A DNA stretch of 64,000 nucleotides. It comes from Miscanthus floridulus. Lineage: Eukaryota; Streptophyta; Magnoliopsida; Poales; Poaceae. The translations under genes and the position numbers were made by a program. Below the pieces are notes generated by a model, which was given only the letters and a program-made list of their open reading frames with translations, searched no databases and was not told the DNA's origin. The DNA lies in the NCBI RefSeq assembly GCF_019320115.1, contig NC_089583.1:77873739-77937738 (forward strand), given 5' to 3'. Positions 43,905 through 54,935 of the stretch are shown piece after piece. Position 1 is the first letter of the stretch. Each line of letters begins with the position of its first letter.

Positions 43905-46900
43905 TTGTCCATAGCCAAAACTAACCATGATCATGTCACAGCCATGACTCATCGTCGCCTGTTACCCCATCGCCAAGGAACAAATCGGCAACAAGAAGCG
44001 ACTGATATCGCTAGGACGAGAGAGCTGGATGATCCAACAAACGATGGTGATGTCAATCAGGACGGTGAGAATGAGCAGCCATGGACCCCATCCGGCTTGC
44101 TCGATCTGGGTCAAAATGACCAAGATGGCCAGGTAACTTTGGTATCATGTGACTATGTAGCCACACATGCTAATCAATTGAGAGGGTCATAGCTTACTTG
44201 GTGTCTCTAGCAGGAGCCTCCGTCGGCCGAGGAGCCAGAGGGTTTGGGTAGCAAGGAAGGACAGATCCAAGCGAGGCATGTCAAAGATTCCTGTTGGTAG
44301 GAATGCACACTGGCACATTACTAAGTTTGATGAATTCGGGGATCCACTCTCACCGCCTATAGCTTTGACCAAATACAAGACTATCCTCGGGTTACTTGTT
44401 AGGGACTTCATCCCGATTAGGTACAGGAAGTGGATTGGGAAAGATGATGACCCGTGGAGGGTTCTCGAAAGTGAGAAGGATGACATATGGGATGTCAAGA
44501 TCCTAGAGTATTTCACTTTCCCAACGGAGTATGAAAGGGAGTTAGTCAAGAAAAAAGCAAAAGAAATCATGGGGACATGCTTCAAGAATTTCAAGGGGAC
44601 ATTGTACAAGAATTTTGTCCTCCAAAATAAAGAGCCAGCTTTCGATGGTGGATAGTTTAGCAAGCAGAAGGACTTCTGGTAGGATTTCAAGGAATATAGG
44701 TTATTTGAGGAGTACTTAGAACTGAGCAGGAAGAATAAGGAGAACTCGCAGAAAGCGACAAATCCTCATCATCTCAGGCTCTCGTGGCTACACCAAAAAT
44801 ATGCCAGAATTTGAAGCAGAACTTCCAAAGATGGATCGCCTTGCTGAGGAAGGCGTTCAGGTTGAGACCGCTAATTGGGAGCCCAGATCGGTAATATACT
44901 GTATGTGAAGGAATGCATGGCACGCCGAGGACAGGAGCTTTAGCTCCATAAATCAACCCATGAGCGAACTCATCCAGAGGATCTCCTAGGTAACTGAGGA
45001 GGTGAGGCAAGAGACCCACACTTCTAATAGGGAGAACGACATGCTCACCCAAGCACTCGGAACCAAGGAGCACCCTGATCGTACTAGAGGAACCTGTGTT
45101 GTTCCTTGGAAACTAGCATTCCCCCAAGAATCTAACACTTACCGAAGCTACTCGAGGGGTAGAGCGGAACATGAGGCAGAGTATTTGAGGCGACTAAAAG
45201 AGATAGAAGATAGAATGGAAGCACGAATTGAGGTGACTGTTGAAGCACGAGTCGAGCAAATTTTGCTGTCCAAGGGCTCAAGAGTACCACAAAACCCTAC
45301 TCCTACTGCCTTTAGCCCACAGTTTAGGGGTCGCAGCAGCTATGGATCGACCCCGCTCGACGAAGAAGAGACGAATGTGCCTCATCCGATGGACGGCACC
45401 ACTGAACCCGTCAATGTCAAGTTGTACATCCGTCAGGAATGGACAAAGGACAAGGTGACAGCTTGGCCAGGCCTGGCCTGCGGGAGACTGAGACAATTAA
45501 TGGCCACCCAATTCCACAGGGGTACGCTCGCATCACCATTGACAAAATACTTGATAAGAAGTATAACAAGATACCCATTGAGTACCTCGTAGCGAAAGAC
45601 AGACCAAAACTTGGTCAAAACAAGGGCTCTCAAGTGGCTTGGCACAAGTGCTTCATTAAGCATGACCATCAATTGTCCTCTTGATGATGAGGATGACTAC
45701 GAGTCTTTGCCCACCCACGATGATCACTCACCATCTCCCAACAGAGATCACTCCCCTCCTCATCCGAAGCCATCACCCCCAAGAAGACAGAGGTCTCCTT
45801 CTATTCCTCCTCATCCGACTCCATCTTCATCAGCCCCGAGAAAAGAGACTCCTCCTCCTCCTCCTCCTCCATCTTCATCAGCGTCGGGAAAATAGAATTC
45901 TCGTCGTCATCCTCCTCCTCCTCCACCTCAGCCCAAAACAAGATCAAGGACATCCTCGCAGTCGCAGAAAAGGTCCTTGGATTCGGTCGCTAATGCTCCC
46001 AAAGTGGACCAACAAAAAAGAAAAAGGTCGTTCAGTGGCAGCGTTACCACCTTGATGAAAAACAAATTTATAGTACACATCTCGAAGGAAGATTGTGTTA
46101 GTTTCTTCAATCTCTGTGCCTCACTGCCTTTATTTTTGTTGAAGTCCAAATTCGCAAGGCAAACACAGAATAAATACGCTACAATAAGAGATGAAGAAAT
46201 ACACAATAAAGATTTAAGAAACATATAGAAGTACGTCGAAGACAACCCATGATTAACCATGGAAGAGGCCGCGAACATCTATTATGATGTACAAGGGACG
46301 GGAACACCGGCAATGAAGTATGAAAGGGGCAATCTTTTGGTTCCCGATCATGAGTATAAAAATCTGACAACATATATGCGCTAGTTACATGAATATTACA
46401 TGGCTCAAGCAACAGAGATGGACGACTTTGGTTTTGAGGTTATTATCCGCTCGCCACATGTTTCCATTATCCTAAAGAAGAGAAGTTCGTTGTCGAGTGG
46501 GAGTGCTTGTTCCAGCTATACCAGAAACGCTCTCTCGATGTTCAAATGTTGACGCTGTGGACTATGTAAGTACCCTACATGTCTAGGCCTCCATGGATGT
46601 GACGTGGAAGAACTGAAACAGAGATTGATTGCTATTTTTGATGAATTCACGATGAAGAACAAAACCCACATACTTCTAGCCTACAACTGTGAGTATGTGT
46701 TCTCGGCTTTTAATTTTATGGATGCATTGGTGGCAGTGCTGAATTAGTAAGCGATCCTAATAACATATTATTTTCTAATCACACATACCGCTTTCTAATG
46801 TTTATTCCTTTAATGTTGCTCAGTGTCCGAAGAAGACATATCGGTGGGACGCCGGTCCCATTTAAGGTTGTCGAAATAGAGTGGAAGTACCTATCACAGC

Positions 46901-47198
46901 CGGCGGGAAACAATGAATGCGAGTTTTATGTAATGTGGGCAATGCTTCGCTACATCGGCGGAAAATCGGAAGAAGCCAATAAGTTGGTGTGTATAATCCC
47001 CATTTCATTTATGTCTGTTAATAATTCAATAAAATGATTTACTATTCCTCTTTGGATATCATCTTTTTTGAACGACAGCGCAAGAAATATAACCACGAAA
47101 GGTTGTTAGACATGGAGATCGTCGCACTGCAATCGGAGCTGGCAAAATTCATCTTAACCGAGGTATTGGAAAAAGATGGAGTATTTTCCATTGCATAA
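43905..47198 (+). pseudogene. CACTA ORF2 gene (Transposase_24-like with C-terminal Ulp1-type protease), decayed
   Basis: Exon 1 (from about 43905; 102 bases after the RNase H1-N stop) has HRRLLPHRQ and an acidic ENEQPWTPSGLLDL stretch, ends at a GTAACT donor (44133) and resumes at 44214. Then AHWHITKFDEFGDPLSPP, TILGLLVRDFIPIRY, DIWDVKILEYFTFP and coiled KEIMGTCFKNF (44278-44655); a coiled coil around 45150-45260; VKLYIRQEW (45417); a Pro/Ser-rich linker (45700-45900); and a Ulp1-like C-terminal part in which LSQPAGNNECEFYVMWAMLRY retains the Gln (46897-46899) and the nucleophile Cys (46918-46920). The last exon ends at 47196-47198. Stops near 44655, 45590 and 45893 and several frame changes make it a pseudogene. 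Function in CACTA transposition is unproven. Confidence 0.75.
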
Positions 47199-47473
47199 TC
47201 CGTGAAGTACAAGGACTAGTATGGCCCAGAGCGGCTTGCTAGATTATTGTAAGAAGTCCGAGAAGCATTGCACAATCTGTGAAGTCCGAGAACATTTCTT
47301 TTTTTATTTTGAGGGATCGAGTTCTGGATAAGAACATTTGAATTGTAACCGTAACATTTGTAATGTTTAATATTGATGGACCTGTCGTCTACGCAACGTA
47401 TATAAAGCGAAACCCGATTCCACAAAAAAATATAAATTAAAATCAATTATAAAACAATAAAATACGAACGTGA

Positions 47474-47880
47474 CATCATTGTCGGTTATCAGAAAACCCG
47501 CAGTGTTATCGTAAACATCACTATCGGTTAGCAACAAAACCGACAGTGATTGCACTGTCGGCTCGAGCCACAAACCGGCAGAGTTGGCTTAGCCATCACT
47601 GCCGGTTCTTGTCACAAACCGGCAGTGATTCTTACTACAACACTACCGGTTGAAACACAAACCGACAGTGTTGTTGGAACTGAACTCTACCGGGTGGTCT
47701 TATGAACCGGCAGTGTTGGTGGAAATGAACACTACCGGTTGTGTAAAGAACCGGCAGTGAAGTTGAAGAACACTGCCGGTTTGTAGGAACCGACAGTGAT
47801 AGCTTACCCTCATCACTACCGGTATGGTTGTGCCGGTTCAAAATCTGACAGTGATGGGGTATTTTGAACCTGGCAGTGAA
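47474..47880. repeat. CACTA subterminal repeats, right
   Basis: About sixteen alternating copies of ACCGGCAGTG / CACTGCCGGT variants, densest near the end, mirror the left cluster at 33382-33612. Confidence 0.88.
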
Positions 47881-47899
47881 GTGCTATTCTGACGTAGTG

Positions 47900-48430
47900 T
47901 GAGCCCATCGACGCTAGCTTTTAGATTACTTTGGCGCCAACCCCTCACATCTTTTCAGGCGAGGGGTGAAGGGTATGCACAATGAGCCCCTTGGCGCTAG
48001 CTTTTAGATTAGTTTAGCACCAACCCCTCACATCTTTCTAGGTGAGGGGCGAAGGATTGCGAAATGAGCCCATCGACGCTAGCTTTTATATTACTTTGGC
48101 TGCCAACCCCTCATATCTTTTCAGGCGTGGGACGAAGGGTATGCACAATGAGCTGCGTGGCACTAGCTTTTAGATTAGTTTGGTGCCAACCCCTCACATC
48201 TTTTTGGTCGAGGGGCAAAGGATTGCGAAATGAGCCCATCGGCGCTAGCTTTTAGATTACTTTGGTGCCAACCCCTCACATCTTTTTAGGCGAGGGGCGA
48301 AAGATTGCGAAATGAGCCTATCGGTGCTAGCTTTTAGATTACATTGACGCCAACCCCTCACATCTTTTTCAGGCGAGGGGCCAAGGGTATGCACAATGAG
48401 CCCCTTGGCGCTAGCTTTTTAGATTAGCAA
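47900..48430 (+). repeat. 83-bp tandem repeat array, right part
   Basis: About 6.5 copies, each starting TGAGCC, with GCTAGCTTTTAGATTA and CCAACCCCTCACATCTTT. Two subtypes alternate: one ending GGATTGCGAAA, the other GGGTATGCACAA. The latter precedes the TGAGCCCCTTGG start, the former TGAGCCCATCG. Continues the array at 33184-33356. Confidence 0.92.
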
Positions 48431-48799
48431 TGAGAGCTTTTATCAAATTGTGGTGGTTCGCTTCGGTGCATTTTGGGCAACACAGTTTCATATCATGAAT
48501 GTTTCATTTGCACATATTTTTTACAACGCGAAAACATTGAGCTCTTATCAGATCAGTGTGTATATAGAGATAAAAAAGGATGCATGCGGTGATCTGCGGC
48601 TGTTGACGTTTTGATCTCATTGAATATGTTTTTGCCGATATCGGTGCCTTATGATGTTTAGGCACCCCTTTCGGCTTATGCGAAGTGCTTATTGAGTGAA
48701 TGGATGCTATAAATGAATGTCGTGATGCATATGATGGATGCATTCGCACGTAAGAATAGCGAGAAAACATTTCAATTTAACTTTGCCCTTGCATATCTT

Positions 48800-49065
48800 T
48801 GGAGAGTTGAAGTGTTAAGCGCGTAGGCATTTTCTTTGCTCTCGCACATTTTTGGAGGTTCGAAACCTCAAGCCCTTAGTCTTTTTTATTTAACTTCTCC
48901 CTCACGTATTTTTGGAGGATCGAAGTCTTGAACCCTTAGGCTTTTTATTTAGCTTCAACCTCACATATTTTTGGAGTGTCGAAGTCTTGAGCCCTTAGGC
49001 TTTTCGTTTAGCCTTGCCCTCACGTATTTTTTGAGGGTCGAAGTCTTAGGCTTTTTAATTGGTTT
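48800..49065 (+). repeat. About 62-bp tandem repeats, four copies
   Basis: Units share CACGTATTTTTGGAGG(A/G)TCGAAGTCTTG and CCCTTAGGCTTTTTATTTAGC words. Non-coding. Tandem repeats of this kind are common in the untranslated parts of plant LTR retrotransposons. Confidence 0.8.
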
Positions 49066-49747
49066 CGAATACCAACGCGGTAAGTACCAATACATACCAA
49101 TTGCTGATGATCATAAAACTTGACCTTTTCGACGGAATCCAATGTTGTGGCAACCAATATTTGAAAGCCAATTCCAATGAAGCCCAATATTCAATGAAGG
49201 CTAATAACCGAACAAAAAGCCATGTTAGATGGAGACCAGTGTAGCTTGCGGGATTTGTTTGTCAATAATGTTGCGAAGCCACTGTTGCCTCCAACTCCAA
49301 CCAGCGAAAACGCCTTCGCCGACTCTTGCCAAAAGTCTTAGGGAAGGAGCCAACGCCCACAGATGAAACAGCTCGTTGAGCCCCTCTTTTTGGGTCCCTT
49401 CGCGTGTTGAAAAGTTAATACAAGATATGTTAGAATAGAAACTGAATAAAAGGAGGGAACGTCAATATATAGACAAAAAAGAAACGTTAACCAATTCTTT
49501 TCGAAGTGAGGAAGACTAGCTTTCGCGCAACAAGGTTGCCCAGGGGCCTCCGTGTGAGTGGGTCATTCAGAGTCGAAGTTCTTAGACGGACCCCACTTCG
49601 GGAGGTATGGATAAGTTCATGAACTGAGGAAGTAACAGTGCTCTGTCATAAGTTCGCTGGGAGTCACAGATGACGTGGTTAGCTTATGATTTGAAAAACC
49701 TTCAAGCGGAGCGAACAGCGAATGGCAACAAGCTACTTAGAGCGATG

Positions 49748-49791
<44 letters not shown>

Positions 49792-50025
49792 TTCATTCAG
49801 CGAAAGGTTGTGTATATGACTTTTCTGGGCTTGAGCAGTGATACGAAATTCGCTTCGCAAGGCCATCACCGGACTGAAGCTTTCGAGAATCAGGCTTGAG
49901 AGAACCGGCCGGATAGTCCTTGCCGTCGTGTGCGAATGCACATTAATTTGCCACTTCCGAATACTGCATGGATGGATACCCTTCTCCGACGTGCACGGAT
50001 ACTCCTTTGCTACCCATCACTGCTA
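49066..50025. other. Non-coding, retrotransposon-like sequence with a TC/TA microsatellite
   Basis: No gene. A (TC)n run followed by (TA)n lies at 49748-49790. GC-skewed GCGAA(G/A) words are similar in character to 59900-60650, suggesting the two regions derive from related LTR elements (weak inference). Confidence 0.4.
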
Positions 50026-50796
50026 CTAGCCACTGCTGCCCGCGCTTCGCTGCGGGTGATGTGTTTGATATAGGAAAAATCTTGAGAAATATGGCTCATA
50101 TGTCTAATGTTTTCTCATCGTGTTGGTACGGAAGATTGGTCTCAATACTGTAAACGAACATAGAGGTTGGTTGTCATTACATGGTGCCTATTCTAGGCCA
50201 GCAAATTAATGACATATTAGTGGAAAAAAGTATTTGATGGAAGTTGGGCTCAAGCAACTAACACACCTAGATTTAAAGCACAACATTGACTAGGATTATA
50301 TTATAAGTGGGAATAGCAAAAACTACAACACAACTACTTCTAACGCGAGGGTTTACAAAAGAGTGAATCAGGATCCACTCCCCTTAGGCGAAACTCCAAC
50401 ACATTTCGTAAATCTGGAATTACACGAAAGATTATACGGTGTCGAACACTAAATTACACTAGGATTTAAAGTTACATAGTTAAGAGCAACCTAGCACAAC
50501 CAAGGACTTACTCTAGAAGTTGGGATAGACGAGGGCAATGGAGAAACAACAAGATAATGATTATCCAAAACACGGCGTATGACCAACAGATCCAGAAACA
50601 AGAGACTGTGAAGTCAAACATCATGAACCCTAAGACCAAACTAACCAACGGTAGACTTGAACTTCTTCGAAAACCAGATCCCTTATTCTTATATTACACC
50701 ATCACCTCAGTCAGATGAAATGAGGACTGGATCTCATAGCTCTGCTTCGGATTCGAGAAGGATGGGGATGAAGAAGAAGAACAAGGACCAAGGGCA
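50026..50796 (-). mobile_element. Helitron-like 3' region, copy 1
   Basis: Read on the minus strand, the segment ends with a hairpin (50056-50039, stem CCCGC/GCGGG extended across a bulge), nine bases, then CTAG at 50029-50026 followed by T. A short GC hairpin close before CTRR, with T as the next base, is the signature of a Helitron 3' end. The region up to 50796 is shared with 52664-53517. The 5' TC end was not identified, so the total length is unknown. Confidence 0.55.
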
Positions 50797-50900
50797 AGAG
50801 TACGGACGAAAACAACGGCAAGAGTACAATACCAGAAAACAGCGAAAAACAGCACTACTACTATGGGTATAGCATCTCAAGGCAACTAATCTACTTGGAA

Positions 50901-51794
50901 CTACGCATCTTCATTCCCGGGCTTGGCGGATTCTTCAACCGCCTTGGCTATGGATCTGCATCTTCTCTTAGGCGATGGCTGAGTGAGAGGAATCAAGGGC
51001 TCTACTTCTGACACTTCCGAAGGTGGAGTTGCTGGCGACACTGCAACACCGGTCCTCCTTCTTTCAGGCGGGTGGACAGGGATCCCTTCCAAGATCGGGG
51101 CATCCTGCCTTTCAGCAGCCAGCATCCTCTGCTTGGCCGTGGTGATAAGATAGGCCTCCCGTAGCTGATGGACATGCCGATCTTCAGCATCCTTCAGAGC
51201 TTCGGATATGGCAGTCTCCCGGCTCTCAGCAGCTGCAGCACTGGTATGCGCCTCAGCGAGCTGCATCCTGGAGGATTCGGGTGAAGATCTCAACTTCCTC
51301 CGCCCGTCGGAGGCAGATCCTTAGTTCCAAGGCTTGCCGATCATACTGCTCATCCAGGACAAGAAGGTACGCGGTCAAATGCACCACGGTAGGACTATCC
51401 TCTTACGCATCCCGCCCTTGCAAAGCCTCCTATGCGAGCCTTCCATGCCCTCCGATTTCTGTCCAAAGGTGGAAAGAACCACATGGGGGTACTAGCAATG
51501 GACTCCTCATAGATCTGGCAGAGGTACCATAAGGCTTTGTGGGCCACAACCTGGTAGGTGTTGATAAAGCTAAACACTGGTTGCGGTCACACTCCAGGCT
51601 CCAGTGAGGTCGGGGAGCTCCTCACTCTTCCTGATGTAGATGGTAACCTCACACCGCTCGGTGCCTTGCTCCTCATACTCACGGCCCTCATACTCAGGAC
51701 AATCTTTGACTCCGAGCTTTTGTAGGGTGGCATGCAGGATTCTAGGAAAACCCTCAACGTTCAGGCAGTAACTACTAACCCAGGCTCCTGCCAT
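50901..51794 (-). pseudogene. Decayed gene of unknown function between the Helitron-like copies
   Basis: Minus-strand ATG at 51794 (MAGAWVSSYCLNVEGFPRIL), continuing with KDCPEYEGREYEE and IYIRKSEELPDL. A frameshift near 51573 leads into FINTYQVVAHKALWYLCQIYEE and FFPPLDRNRRAW, and another near 51395-51290 leads into a coiled, Ala/Glu-rich part (SRMQLAEAHTSAAAAES, EAYLITTAKQRMLAAE), then PPSEVSEVEPLIPLTQPSPK and the stop. I have the impression of a family common in grass repeats, possibly gag-like, but cannot name a domain. It has its own TATA box (51910-51903, minus), which argues against simple LTR-driven gag. Confidence 0.55.
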
Positions 51795-51902
51795 TTCTGG
51801 CGGTGGTTGTGAGGAAGGCTGAGCGAAAAGCTGGCTTAAAGGAAAAGCTAAGCGAGCTAAAGTGCGCCAAGTGGTGGTACCAATGGCTAAGCCAGGCTCT
51901 GC

Positions 51903-51910
51903 TTATAAAG
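51903..51910 (-). promoter_or_regulatory. TATA box of the decayed minus-strand gene
   Basis: CTTTATAA on the minus strand, about 110 bases before the ATG at 51794, followed by a C/T-rich leader. Confidence 0.55.
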
Positions 51911-52663
51911 GCGGAGCGGTCTGTGGTCCTGACGTGGTTCACTAGGGTTCCTGCACGAGATCACTATGAATGAATCGACCAAATTCCACACATTCGAGGT
52001 GAGCGACGTGCGGTGCCATTACTGCGTAGTACGACTGTAGGGCAAGGGTCTGACAAGAGCACAGAAAAGGGGTACGAGGAGACGTGGGTCACTACAGGCA
52101 TGAACCACGGGCGAACGCGGAGGATAAAGCCACAGTGCAGACCTAACTCTGGAACAGGAACGAGTAGGTCATGCACAATACGACATGCGTGACACCTATG
52201 GATGGCATATCTGCCAGCAATGCGGCACTATAATGCACAAACAGGATATGCATGAATGCACATCCTGTTTGTCCTTTCACTGTTGCCAATATATAGGGAA
52301 ACTGGTCTCAGCTTTTTGGCACATCGTTTTCTCCTTGTTGGCGACCAACCCCAACCATCGACCACCTCGAGAGCAATGTGCACATAAACCAAGCCGTGTC
52401 TTAGATGCATGGATGCATGTGTAAGTACAAATGTTCCTGCATGGTCGATGAATCGTTTTTATCCGATGGTAAGGTGGAGAGGCATTAAATGTGTCCACCT
52501 GCCCGACTTGTTTTTATCTGATGGTAGCATGGAGGAAGAGGAGAATTGAGGTGATGCCTTGACCACTTGACCCGTACGTCGGCCGTCGGCCCATCGTGAA
52601 TTTTTTAACACTTTTTATAAACTAATTTTAAATCTAACACTGTTTAATTTTTTCCCCCAAAAA
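51911..52663. other. Spacer upstream of the decayed gene
   Basis: No gene seen. Short frames of no clear type. An ACAGGATATGCATGAATGCACATCCTGT inverted repeat at 52242-52269 forms a perfect-looking hairpin with arms ACAGGATATGCAT and its complement. Confidence 0.4.
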
Positions 52664-53517
52664 CTAACACTTTTGCCCGCGCCTGCCCATGCTTCGTTGT
52701 GGGTGATGTGCTTGGTATAGGAAAAATCTTGAGACATATGACTCATATGTGTAATATGTTTCCTCATCGCGTTGCTACGAAAGGTTGGTATATTTGGTAT
52801 ATTAAATGGGAAAATATGGGAAGAAAAGGTAACCTGGTTTTTTTCATTACAATGTTGTAAATAAACATAGAGGTTGGTTGTCATTACATGGTGCCTATTC
52901 TAGGCCAGCAAATCAATGACATGTTAGTGGAAAGAAGTATTTGATGGAGTTGGGCTCAAGCAACTAACACACTTAGATTCAAAGCACAACATTGGCTAGG
53001 ATTACATTATAGGTGGTAAGAGCGAAAACTACAACACAGGTACGTCTCCTAACGCAAGGGTTTACAAAAGAGTGAATTAGGATCCACTTCCTTTAGGCAA
53101 AACTACAGCATATTTCGTAAATATGAAATTACACGAAAGATTACACGACGCCGAACACTAAATTACACCAGGATTTAAAGTTACATGGTTAAGAGCAACC
53201 TAGGACAACGGAGGCTTACTCTAGAAGTCGAGATAGACGAGGGACAATGGAGAAACAACAAGATAATGATTATCCAAAACATGGCGTATGACCAACAGAT
53301 CCAAAAATAGGAGACTGAGAAGTAAAACATCGTGAACCCTAAGACCAAACTAACCAACGGTAGACTTGAACTTCTTCAAAAATCAGACCCCTTCTTCTCA
53401 AATTACACCATCGCCTCTGTCAGACGAACCTAGTTCCACAATGACGACCGGATCTCGTAGCTCTGCTTTGGATTCGCGAGGGATGGGGATGAAGAAAAAG
53501 AGCAAGGACCAAGGGCA
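52664..53517 (-). mobile_element. Helitron-like 3' region, copy 2
   Basis: Homologous to 50026-50796 across its length, with a roughly 60-bp insertion near 52770-52855. The minus-strand end is more decayed: a weak CCCA/TGGG hairpin, then GTTAG followed by T, where copy 1 has GCTAGT. Homology with copy 1 stops at GGACCAAGGGCA (53517 and 50796). Confidence 0.5.
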
Positions 53518-53544
53518 TCTTATAGTGGCGAACGGAGATAGGGC

Positions 53545-54255
53545 GTAGCGCACTGGAAGTGAAGATGGCATGGATGGAATACACTGCCGGTTCACGTTGT
53601 GGGGATAAAGTCGGCCATGGCGCGCTTCCTGCGTAAGCGAGGGGAGGGGGGAATAAAGGAGAGCAGAGAGGGTTCGCTCGACGAGGGAGACGTGCGGGAT
53701 GCCATGTCCCCAAAAGGAGAAAGAAGGGGGGGGGGTCCGGTACGGGGACGAGGACGAGGATCAAGGGCGGACCAGAGGCTAGGAAAAGGAGAAGCGCACA
53801 GTGCACGAGGATGGCGAGTGCGGAAAAGTTATTATTCGAGTAGTCTAGAGTGATCGAAACGCTTAAATTGACGTAATGTCCCAATCCCAGTGTCCGGTTT
53901 GACCGCGCTACGCACGCATCGACACCTGTGGACGCTGTCGATATCGGGACCCACTTGCGTTCAGCTCTCGTTTGGCTATGCCACATTTGCCTTGTTCACT
54001 CACACAGCTCGTTTTCTCTCCTTTTCCCGCACCCTATCAGGCTCTCGACTCTCGCCCTCGCCCCCGTACCGGACCCCTCCTTTTTCTTCTTTTGGGGCAC
54101 GGCCACTCGCACGCCTCCTCATTGAGCGAACCCCTCTCCCCTCCTTTTTCCTCCGTCCACTCAAGCTCGCACAGGGAGCGTACCATGGCCGACGCTCTCC
54201 CCACCTCGTGACCCGCCAGTGTTTTTCTTCCACGTCGCCTCCACTTCCCGGCTGC
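53545..54255. repeat. Long imperfect inverted repeat with diverging leaders
   Basis: Arm 53545-53800 is similar to the reverse complement of 54019-54255 over 200+ bp, including GGTTCGCTC, CCCCAAAAG, GGGTCCGGTACGGGG and GTCGGCCATGG words. The spacer is about 215 bp. Each arm encodes, in outward orientation, an eight-codon ORF starting Met-Ala-Asp (53618-53592 minus: MADFIPTT; 54185-54211 plus: MADALPTS). Outside each arm lies a TATA-like word (CTATAAG at about 53520 on minus, TATAAAA at 54601 on plus). Confidence 0.7.
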
Positions 54256-54600
54256 TTGGGTGCGCCTGAGTTAGCTACATTTACTCTACACCCATGCAAC
54301 CAGCAAAGCGCACAGCAGACCGCATGCAAATTAAAGCCACGCGCACCGCTAGTGGCCACTCACCCACGCTCCTTTTCCCGCACACTAGTGCCGTCCTCTC
54401 AGCGTCACGCCGCTGTCTCTTCTGCACCGCCACCCACAGCACATCGCACCACCGCCCCACGACACCGCTCGTGATGTCACCTCCATTGGCCCGATGCTGC
54501 CGCTGCTGTCTCCCACAAATCTGATTCCCTCGGCCCTTAATGCTGCTCAGTGCCGCCGATAATGGCGCGCACCCACCCTCTAAACCCACCGTCAATCGCC
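54256..54600. other. Promoter-like spacer
   Basis: CA- and GC-rich sequence upstream of the TATA box at 54601. Overlapping frames on both strands have no domain. No gene seen. Confidence 0.4.
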
Positions 54601-54607
54601 TATAAAA
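54601..54607 (+). promoter_or_regulatory. TATA box upstream of the small membrane-protein ORF
   Basis: TATAAAA in a GC-rich setting, 83 bases before the ATG at 54684. A C/A-rich leader with CACACTCAAGC follows at the usual start-site distance. Confidence 0.6.
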
Positions 54608-54683
54608 CGCCCCCCTAGCTCCCCCTTCACAACAAGGCACTCCACACTCAAGCTCTAATCTCCCGCATAAGCCCCCTATTCAA

Positions 54684-54935
54684 ATGCCAACCTATTTCAA
54701 CATTGTAAGAAGAAGCCTGAGACAAATGCTGCAAGCTAGAGACTATCGAAGAAAACATCAAGCAGGAGTCGAAGTACATTGTTATAAGCAAGAAGCTGAC
54801 ACTCTCAAGATGTGCTTAGATGAAGATGAGGTCACCATGACCATCTTTGCTATCCTAACTCCTACTATGGTGGCATCAATCATATTGTATATCCTTGTAA
54901 TGCGCCCGCTACCCAACGAGAGGCCTCTGAGATAG
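54684..54935 (+). CDS. Small single-pass membrane protein, hypothetical
   Basis: An 83-residue frame with an upstream TATA box and a plausible leader. The N-terminal half is basic and helical (NIVRRSLRQMLQARDYRRKH), followed by an acidic patch (KMCLDEDEV) and one hydrophobic helix at residues about 51-72 (MTIFAILTPTMVASIILYIL), then a short basic tail. I do not recognise the family. The ATG at 54684 is the first after the leader, and the stop is TAG at 54933-54935. No homologue is visible in the window. It may be a transposon- or Helitron-carried gene, given the diverging inverted repeat upstream, or a chance frame; the TATA position favours a gene. Confidence 0.45.
   Translation: MPTYFNIVRRSLRQMLQARDYRRKHQAGVEVHCYKQEADTLKMCLDEDEVTMTIFAILTPTMVASIILYILVMRPLPNERPLR

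Larger units (their letters stand above)
33357..47899 (+). mobile_element. Complete-ended CACTA element, 14,543 bp, with extra genes
   Basis: Termini CACTACGCTAG (left) and, read inward, CACTACGTCAGAATAG (right). The 3-bp target duplication TGA lies at 33354-33356 and 47900-47902. The insertion splits an 83-bp tandem repeat, and the flanks rejoin in register. Subterminal repeats are hairpin-forming ACCGGCAGTGATG / CATCACTGCCGGT words (33382-33612 and 47474-47880). Genes, all on +: TNP2-like transposase (33984-37275), unknown gene (39295-40506), RNase H1-N domain protein (43453-43803) and ORF2/Ulp1 gene (43905-47198). TNP2 is broken, so the copy is probably not autonomous. Confidence 0.93.

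Noticed and set aside
47900..49065. CRISPR-like arrays
   Set aside because: The 83-bp and 62-bp repeats are contiguous tandem units without spacers, in a plant nuclear context.
50037..53517. A complete LTR retrotransposon with LTRs at 50037-50796 and 52674-53517
   Set aside because: TG/CA ends could be drawn, but no 5-bp duplication, no primer-binding site or polypurine tract, and no pol; a Helitron-type 3' end fits better.
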